Below, piece by piece: positions 6,380 to 10,594 of a DNA stretch of 10,594 nucleotides. Positions within the stretch are counted from its first letter, which is position 1; each line of letters begins with the position of its first letter. Both the position numbers and the translations under genes were made by a program. Origin of the DNA: an uncultured Mycoplasmatota bacterium (lineage in GTDB: Bacteria > Bacillota_I > Bacilli_A > RF39 > UBA660); the NCBI GenBank assembly GCA_900551105.1, contig URUT01000043.1, forward strand, positions 1 through 10,594, read 5' to 3'. Below the pieces are notes generated by a model, which worked only from the letters and a program-made list of their open reading frames with translations, did not search any database and was not told where the DNA came from.

Positions 6380-6970
6380 ATGAATATAGGCATAGACATA
6401 GATGGCGTAATTACAAACCTAGACTTTCTTAGTGTTTTAGGAACAAAAGAGCCTATTTTAGATAGAGAAAAGAAAAACACAGTGAACACCCCAGTAGCTA
6501 GAAAAATTTTATTTCATTGTATAAAACTATATTCAAAGCATGGAGTTATAAGAACAAACGCTTCAAAATATATTAACGCATTAAAAAATAATGGTCACAA
6601 AATATTTATAATAACTAAAAGAAGATTTACTGATGAAAACAGTGCCGAAGGTGAAAAAATTAGAACTTTAGTAAAACTATTTTTACTTGACCGTGACATT
6701 CCTTATGATGAAATTATTTTTTGTAATGGCGATAAACTTCCTACAATCAAAGAAAAAAATATAGACATTATGATTGAAGATAGTCCTAAAAATAGTAAAA
6801 GCATTGCTGAATCTGCAAAAGTTATAATCTTTCATACACCATATAATACCAATGTAGAACACCCACAAATAACAAGACTATTCTCTTGGGAAGAAATCTA
6901 TAATTATATAGAAAGTTTATCAAAACAGAAAGGAAAAGTATATGAAAAGAACCAAGCTAAAAGATCGTAA
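6380..6970 (+). CDS. HAD-superfamily 5'-nucleotidase (NT5C / YqfW-like)
   Basis: A 196-residue haloacid-dehalogenase-fold phosphatase, predicted to dephosphorylate nucleoside monophosphates in the cytoplasm. Motif I is NIGIDIDGVIT (2-12) with nucleophile D6 and acid/base D8, the IDIDG form typical of NT5C-type deoxyribonucleotidases and the YqfW group (COG5663). Motif II is IFIITKR (75-81) with T79. The late acidic motif is MIEDSPKNS (131-139), with D134 in the metal-binding position. A small cap lies between motifs I and II. The exact substrate (deoxy- or ribonucleotide, or another phosphate) cannot be told from sequence. AGGTGA (6368-6373) precedes the ATG by 6 bases. Its last 29 bases overlap the next gene. 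The NrdR-like palindrome in its promoter fits a deoxynucleotide role but does not prove it. Confidence 0.82.
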   Translation: MNIGIDIDGVITNLDFLSVLGTKEPILDREKKNTVNTPVARKILFHCIKLYSKHGVIRTNASKYINALKNNGHKIFIITKRRFTDENSAEGEKIRTLVKLFLLDRDIPYDEIIFCNGDKLPTIKEKNIDIMIEDSPKNSKSIAESAKVIIFHTPYNTNVEHPQITRLFSWEEIYNYIESLSKQKGKVYEKNQAKRS

Positions 6971-7613
6971 TCTACCAAATTATACTAAAGGCGAAGAAAT
7001 AATGAACATGATCAGTCACATCGTTGGCGGGGCTATCGGCATTTCTGCCCTAGTACTATGCTTAGTATTTGCTGTTAAACATCATGATGGCTATGCACTA
7101 GCAAGTTCCATTGTCTTTGGCTTATCAATGATTTTATTATATACAATATCCAGTATCTATCATGGATTAAGAAATATTAAAGCCAAAAAAGTCTTTCAAG
7201 TAATTGATCACTGTACCATATTTATATTAATTGCTGGCTCTTATACCCCTATTTTACTTTGTGCTGTAAGAACCTATAACACAGTTTTAGCTTGGACCCT
7301 ATTTGGAATCATTTGGGCCTTTGCTATTTTAGGAATTTCTTTAAATGCCATAGATTTAAAAAAATATAAAACATTTTCCATGATATGTTATCTTCTAATG
7401 GGCTGGTGCATCGTAATTACCGCTCCTAAGCTTGCTCCAGTTATCACAGTAAAAGGCATGGCTTTACTAATAGCCGGTGGTATTTCTTACACAATCGGAG
7501 CAATCTTATATATGATTGGCGCCAAAAAGCATTATTACCACTTTGTATTTCATATTTTCGTAGACATCGGTAGCTTACTACACTTTCTATGCATATTACT
7601 ATATATTATCTAA
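6942..7613 (+). CDS. trhA: Hemolysin III / PAQR-family membrane protein TrhA
   Basis: A 223-residue integral membrane protein of the YqfA/hemolysin III family, with about seven hydrophobic helices. These proteins are linked to membrane-fluidity homeostasis in bacteria; the hemolysin name is historical. The N-terminal LPNYTKGEEIMNMISHIVGG (11-30) matches the family's start, supporting ATG 6942 over the internal ATG at 7002. Conserved putative metal-site residues are present: S70/H74 in SSIYHGL, D89-H90 in VIDHCTIFILIAGSYTP, and H200/H204 in HYYHFVFH, with H214 following. GAAAGGA ends about 8 bases before the ATG and lies inside the nucleotidase gene, so the two genes form an operon with a 29-base overlap. 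After the stop, a 6-bp hairpin (ATAGTT/AACTAT) has no U-run and so is not a convincing terminator; readthrough into the tRNA is possible. Confidence 0.92.
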   Translation: MKRTKLKDRNLPNYTKGEEIMNMISHIVGGAIGISALVLCLVFAVKHHDGYALASSIVFGLSMILLYTISSIYHGLRNIKAKKVFQVIDHCTIFILIAGSYTPILLCAVRTYNTVLAWTLFGIIWAFAILGISLNAIDLKKYKTFSMICYLLMGWCIVITAPKLAPVITVKGMALLIAGGISYTIGAILYMIGAKKHYYHFVFHIFVDIGSLLHFLCILLYII

Positions 7614-7630
7614 AAAATAACAATTTATAG

Positions 7631-7659
7631 TTGCTAAACTATTAAAAGTTTGCTAAAAT
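7631..7659 (+). promoter_or_regulatory. Promoter of tRNA-His
   Basis: TTGCTA (7631-7636) and TAAAAT (7654-7659, five of six consensus bases) are separated by 17 bases. The predicted start is about five bases before the tRNA, as expected for a tRNA gene with its own promoter. Confidence 0.6.
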
Positions 7660-7670
7660 ATTGTTGTTAT

Positions 7671-7747
7671 GGCGGAATTGGTGAAGTGGTTAACACGCCG
7701 GATTGTGGCTCCGGTATGCGTGGGTTCGATCCCCACATTTCGCCCCA
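7671..7747 (+). tRNA. tRNA-His (anticodon GTG)
   Basis: A complete cloverleaf folds by eye. The acceptor stem GCGGAAT (7672-7678) pairs with ATTTCGC (7737-7743, one G-U). The anticodon stem CCGGA/TCCGG holds loop TTGTGGC with anticodon GTG at 7705-7707, reading His codons CAC and CAU. The T-arm is GTGGG-TTCGATC-CCCAC. The extra G at 7671 is G-1 and pairs with C73 (7744), the identity element for histidyl-tRNA synthetase. CCA (7745-7747) is encoded. Confidence 0.96.
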
Positions 7748-7756
7748 TTTAGAAAA

Positions 7757-7784
7757 CAAAAAGGCATTTTAAATGTCTTTTTTT
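7757..7784. terminator. Bidirectional intrinsic terminator between tRNA-His and the DUF2207 gene
   Basis: AAAAAGGCATTT (7758-7769) pairs with AAATGTCTTTTT (7771-7782) through a G-U and a tiny central loop, flanked by A-tracts on the left and T-tracts on the right. Read on plus it ends the tRNA transcript; read on minus its U-tract ends the lemA-DUF2207 transcript, whose stop codon is 26 bases away. Confidence 0.75.
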
Positions 7785-7810
7785 ATGTCTAAAATATTTT
7801 ATTTTAGGTG

Positions 7811-9952
7811 TTACCAAGAACCTCCTCCGCCACCGCCGGAGCCTCCACCAGAAGAACCACCACCATCTGAACCACCATCCGATGAGCCTCCACTAATACC
7901 ACCTGATGTCAGTGCACTACTAACCGTATCCATTGTATCATTCATAAATAATTCAAAAGAATCAGATCCATTATACCAAGATGGCATTGATAAAGACAAA
8001 ACCTCAAAATTTTTAATCCACTTATCAGATACTCCTAAAACATAGGCAAAAGGTAAAATATCATAAAAGTAACTAGGTTCTTTTGTGACCAAACTTTCTA
8101 AATTTTCTTTCTCAGCTGTTATTAAAAATTTTCTAAATCCTCTTATTTGACCGAGCATTTTAATCCCATAAGGTGTTCTTTTAGATAAAAGTCTAAAGCA
8201 AATAATCATTCCTGCAATACAACTTAATCCTGCAATATACCCCCAAAAATATATTATATCTTGAAATAAAAGTGGAAATAAAAGAAATGGCCAAGTTAAA
8301 AAACAAGCCCCAACTCCCCAAAGAATAAAACCAATATTACTAACGGTATCTGAAAAATTATTATTTTTGCCATATTTATATCGTTTAACAATAAGATTAA
8401 AAATTCCATTAACAATAAATGTAAAACCACACCCAGGAAATATTAATAATGGAATAAGTACGTTTAACTCCTCAGTAAGTAAAATTGGAGGAACAGTTAT
8501 TAAAAAATATGAAATAATAATCATAACTATAATAATAAACCTTTTAAAGAAACCTATTTTTTCAAATACAGTATTCTTGTTTTCTTGATTGTTTATATTT
8601 CTTAATATCATATCATTTGTCACATAAAAACTATTGCGCAATATTTTTTCAGTTACCTCAGTTATATCATTATCAAATAAGCCATCCATAAAAAGCTTTT
8701 CATTCACATTTGTCCCATCATAATCTTTCAACTTTTTTATTGCAAACTTACTCTTGTTTTCTATATCAGAATCTTCAACATTAAAGTTTTTATAATCAAT
8801 CGGAGCATCAATATTTTTATAAATGTCTAGTAAATTTTCATAATACTTTATTTTGTTAGAATTTGCATTAATTTTTCTTTCTTCATCCAATTCATTCTGC
8901 AATTCAATTATTTTATTTTTCGCTTTTTCCTTCGCATCTACACTTAAATTAACCTTCTTTGAATCTAAATCAATTTCTTTATCAGTTATCTCAATATAAC
9001 CTTTACTAGCCAAATAAATAATTAAAGAAATTACATCTTTGTTTCTAGCTTCTCCATTATATAAAAAACCTACTTCTAAACTATTTAATCCTTTTGGGGG
9101 ATAAAACTCTACTGTCTCAATAACCTTATCATCACGCCCATATTTATACCAAATCAACACAGCTATTAACAAAAAAACAAAAGGAATTATATACTCATAG
9201 TAATCTATAATATTTATTGTGCTAGTAGCACCAACAAAATATCCCTCAGGTAACACACATCTTAACGTTATAGCTTCACCGCTTCTAAGTATCCCATTAT
9301 AACTTCCCGTTATTTTATTTCCTTGAGTAGAATACCTTACAACAGTACTATTAGTTGAGCCTACTCGTCCTGACGAAAATCCCAATTTAGAAGAATCAAA
9401 TGCTTTTGGCATAACAATTGAAAATGTAATATTTCCAATTACAGTATCCCACTCGCTACCAATAATATTAAAATAAAGTTCATCATACTCTTTGATTGGA
9501 TCTTTTCCTATATTATAATTATATCTTATTAAATAAGTATTTTCTCCAACCACTGTTTGTTCTGGAGATCCTATTTTTACTTTCAAATTTGTGCCTTGCC
9601 TTGAGGTCCTATACTCATCAGACACATCTAATTCTGTTACCCTTGCTCTATTAGTTGAAGAGGTACCATCTAATCTTGTAATCTCATTTCTCAAAGGTAT
9701 CATTCTATATATCCCATGTTTTGGAACATTAAAATATGCAGTGATTGTTTCAGTTACATCAAAAGTATTATTTTCATTAACTATAATATCTACATTATAT
9801 TTATCAATAACATAATCATAATTCATATACTGTTCATTTTTACTAGGCGTATTTTCCATATCTGTTAAGGCAAAAGTGCTTAACAAAAAAGCAAATGATA
9901 ATGATCCAACAAACATTACAATTATAAAACATTTCCAAATAATTTTTTTCAT
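7811..9952 (-). CDS. DUF2207-domain membrane protein with Gly-rich tail
   Basis: A 713-residue predicted membrane protein of unknown biochemical role; DUF2207 proteins commonly occur beside LemA. Residues 1-29 form a signal peptide or first helix. The extracytoplasmic DUF2207 domain spans about 45-248, with the hallmark DIIVNENNTFDVTETI and HGIYRMIPL. A helix at 253-270 leads to a cytoplasmic part (VEFYPPKGLNSLEVGFLYNG..., 281-325) and a charged, probable coiled-coil stretch (340-380). Four more helices lie at about 471-492, 498-522, 541-561 and 568-588. The signature FRKFLITAEKENL ... YFYDILPFAYVLGVSDKWIKNFE (607-650) precedes a tail that becomes almost pure Gly/Ser (684-713), ending GGSW as in many relatives. 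GGTGA serves as ribosome site. It begins 13 bases after lemA in the same operon. The Gly tail makes a locally GC-rich patch at 7815-7900. Confidence 0.9.
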   Translation of the reverse strand: MKKIIWKCFIIVMFVGSLSFAFLLSTFALTDMENTPSKNEQYMNYDYVIDKYNVDIIVNENNTFDVTETITAYFNVPKHGIYRMIPLRNEITRLDGTSSTNRARVTELDVSDEYRTSRQGTNLKVKIGSPEQTVVGENTYLIRYNYNIGKDPIKEYDELYFNIIGSEWDTVIGNITFSIVMPKAFDSSKLGFSSGRVGSTNSTVVRYSTQGNKITGSYNGILRSGEAITLRCVLPEGYFVGATSTINIIDYYEYIIPFVFLLIAVLIWYKYGRDDKVIETVEFYPPKGLNSLEVGFLYNGEARNKDVISLIIYLASKGYIEITDKEIDLDSKKVNLSVDAKEKAKNKIIELQNELDEERKINANSNKIKYYENLLDIYKNIDAPIDYKNFNVEDSDIENKSKFAIKKLKDYDGTNVNEKLFMDGLFDNDITEVTEKILRNSFYVTNDMILRNINNQENKNTVFEKIGFFKRFIIIVMIIISYFLITVPPILLTEELNVLIPLLIFPGCGFTFIVNGIFNLIVKRYKYGKNNNFSDTVSNIGFILWGVGACFLTWPFLLFPLLFQDIIYFWGYIAGLSCIAGMIICFRLLSKRTPYGIKMLGQIRGFRKFLITAEKENLESLVTKEPSYFYDILPFAYVLGVSDKWIKNFEVLSLSMPSWYNGSDSFELFMNDTMDTVSSALTSGGISGGSSDGGSDGGGSSGGGSGGGGGGSW

Positions 9953-9965
9953 ACTAATTCACCAA

Positions 9966-10514
9966 CTATAATTTAATCTTTTTATTTTCTCGTTCATCCA
10001 AACTTGCTACAAACATAGTTTTTGATTTTTTTCCAAACAATCTAGCAAAAACATTATTTGGAAAGACCTCAACTTTATTATTATAAATTCTAACCGCACC
10101 ATTATAATATTTTCTTGAATTAGCTATTTCATCCTCAATTATACTAAGCTGTTTGCTTAAATCATTAAAATTTGTGCTCGCTTTTAATTCAGGATAAGCT
10201 TCTCTGCTAGCCATAATCACAGCAAGTCCATTATTTAATTTTTCATTAATCATAATTTTATCATCATTAGAAAGATTATCATAAGCCTCATTTCTTAAAG
10301 TTATAACCTCTTCTAAAACACTTTTTTCATGCTTAGCATAGGCTTTTACAGTTTTTGTAATATTAGGAATCAAATCCCATCTTTTTTTAAGATAAACATC
10401 CATCGTAGAAAACGCCTCATCTACCTGATTATCCAGCTTCACAAGACTATTGTATAAAATAAAACCATATAAAACCATAACAATTAAAATTCCAAATATA
10501 ATATAAAACCACAT
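9966..10514 (-). CDS. lemA: LemA family protein
   Basis: A 182-residue LemA protein, of typical length. Residues 1-21 form an N-terminal hydrophobic helix (WFYIIFGILIVMVLYGFIL) that anchors it in the membrane with the rest in a helical bundle. The family signature follows: YNSLVKLDNQVDEAFSTMDVYLKKRWDLIPNITKTVKAYAKHEK (21-64). The later part also fits: AYPELKASTNFNDLSKQLSIIEDEIANSRKYYNGAVRIYNNKVEVFPNN. The biochemical function is not established; the link with DUF2207 is recurrent across bacteria. AGGAGG (10523-10528) is 8 bases before the ATG, and a near-consensus promoter lies just upstream, so lemA is the first gene of the lemA-DUF2207 operon. I see nothing abnormal in it. Confidence 0.95.
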   Translation of the reverse strand: MWFYIIFGILIVMVLYGFILYNSLVKLDNQVDEAFSTMDVYLKKRWDLIPNITKTVKAYAKHEKSVLEEVITLRNEAYDNLSNDDKIMINEKLNNGLAVIMASREAYPELKASTNFNDLSKQLSIIEDEIANSRKYYNGAVRIYNNKVEVFPNNVFARLFGKKSKTMFVASLDERENKKIKL

Positions 10515-10539
10515 AATTAAATCCTCCTACTATAATATC

Positions 10540-10568
10540 ATTATAACACGTATAATTTTAAATGTAAA
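10540..10568 (-). promoter_or_regulatory. Near-consensus sigma-A promoter of lemA-DUF2207
   Basis: On the minus strand TTTACA (-35, 10563-10568) and TATAAT (-10, 10540-10545) are separated by exactly 17 bases, with a TG extension one base before the -10. It is the strongest promoter in the window, suggesting steady expression; no operator-like repeat overlaps it. Confidence 0.8.
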
Positions 10569-10594
10569 TTGATGGAATTTCTGCAATCATCAAT

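Noticed and set aside
6683..6868. Minus-strand frame inside the nucleotidase gene
   Set aside because: Antisense shadow of a well-supported gene; the translation resembles no protein and lacks a ribosome site.
7627..7642. ATAGTT-GCTA-AACTAT hairpin after the TrhA gene as terminator
   Set aside because: No U-run follows, and it overlaps the tRNA promoter's -35; better explained as part of the promoter region or chance.
7773..8045. Plus-strand frame rich in Pro (PPPPPPEPPPEEPPP)
   Set aside because: It is the antisense reading of the Gly/Ser codons at the end of the DUF2207 gene and has no ribosome site of its own; its first codons lie in the terminator.
8367..8588. Plus-strand frame within the DUF2207 gene
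   Set aside because: Antisense shadow of the membrane-helix region of a firm gene.
9591..9815. Plus-strand frame within the DUF2207 gene
   Set aside because: Antisense shadow of the conserved extracytoplasmic domain; no ribosome site or family resemblance.
94..10514. Search for CRISPR arrays, insertion sequences, toxin-antitoxin or phage-defence modules
   Set aside because: No regularly spaced repeats, transposase or integrase motifs or terminal inverted repeats were seen. The XRE gene has no adjacent toxin of recognisable type, and the 316-codon gene next to it has a separate promoter.

Overview
The window is about 10.6 kb of very AT-rich DNA with compact genes, AT-rich intergenic hairpins that act as intrinsic terminators, strong Shine-Dalgarno sites and sigma-A-type promoters. 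This points to a low-GC Gram-positive bacterium (Bacillota, probably an uncultured host-associated member of the Bacilli or a neighbouring class; the group is my inference). TGG encodes Trp, and TGA is used as a stop in the acetyltransferase gene, so the code is the standard bacterial one rather than that of most mollicutes.

Layout. From 94 to 6245 everything is on the minus strand, in several short transcription units. Listed in transcription order they are: (i) a class I glutamine-amidotransferase-fold hydrolase, a uracil-DNA-glycosylase-superfamily protein and a small MazG-like nucleotide pyrophosphohydrolase; (ii) an XRE-type regulator with a membrane segment and an extracytoplasmic tail; (iii) a soluble protein of unknown function; (iv) a secreted, surface-anchored protein with a sortase-like tail; (v) a small membrane/secreted ORF with no canonical start codon, followed by a GNAT acetyltransferase. 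Units ii to v each have a candidate promoter, and a good terminator hairpin closes iii and iv, the GNAT gene and the regulator. From 6380 to 7747 the plus strand carries a NT5C/YqfW-like HAD nucleotidase overlapping a hemolysin III/TrhA-family membrane protein, then tRNA-His with its own promoter. A bidirectional terminator separates these from a minus-strand operon, lemA followed by a DUF2207 membrane protein, which has a near-consensus promoter at the right edge.

How the genes relate. The centre (about 4.6 to 7.0 kb) is enriched in nucleotide and DNA housekeeping: a MazG-like NTP pyrophosphohydrolase, a UDG-like protein and a predicted (deoxy)nucleotidase. A 16-bp palindrome resembling an NrdR box fills the promoter spacer of the nucleotidase, which would fit deoxynucleotide control. 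The rest is cell-envelope biology: the sortase-like surface protein, the TrhA homologue and the LemA/DUF2207 pair, which commonly occur together.

I see no mobile element, CRISPR array, phage module or clear defence system. The best candidates for something undescribed are the NrdR-like operator on a nucleotidase, the start-less small ORF with intact expression signals, the variant cell-wall sorting tail, the altered-motif UDG, and the membrane-bound XRE regulator with tandem repeats at its promoter.
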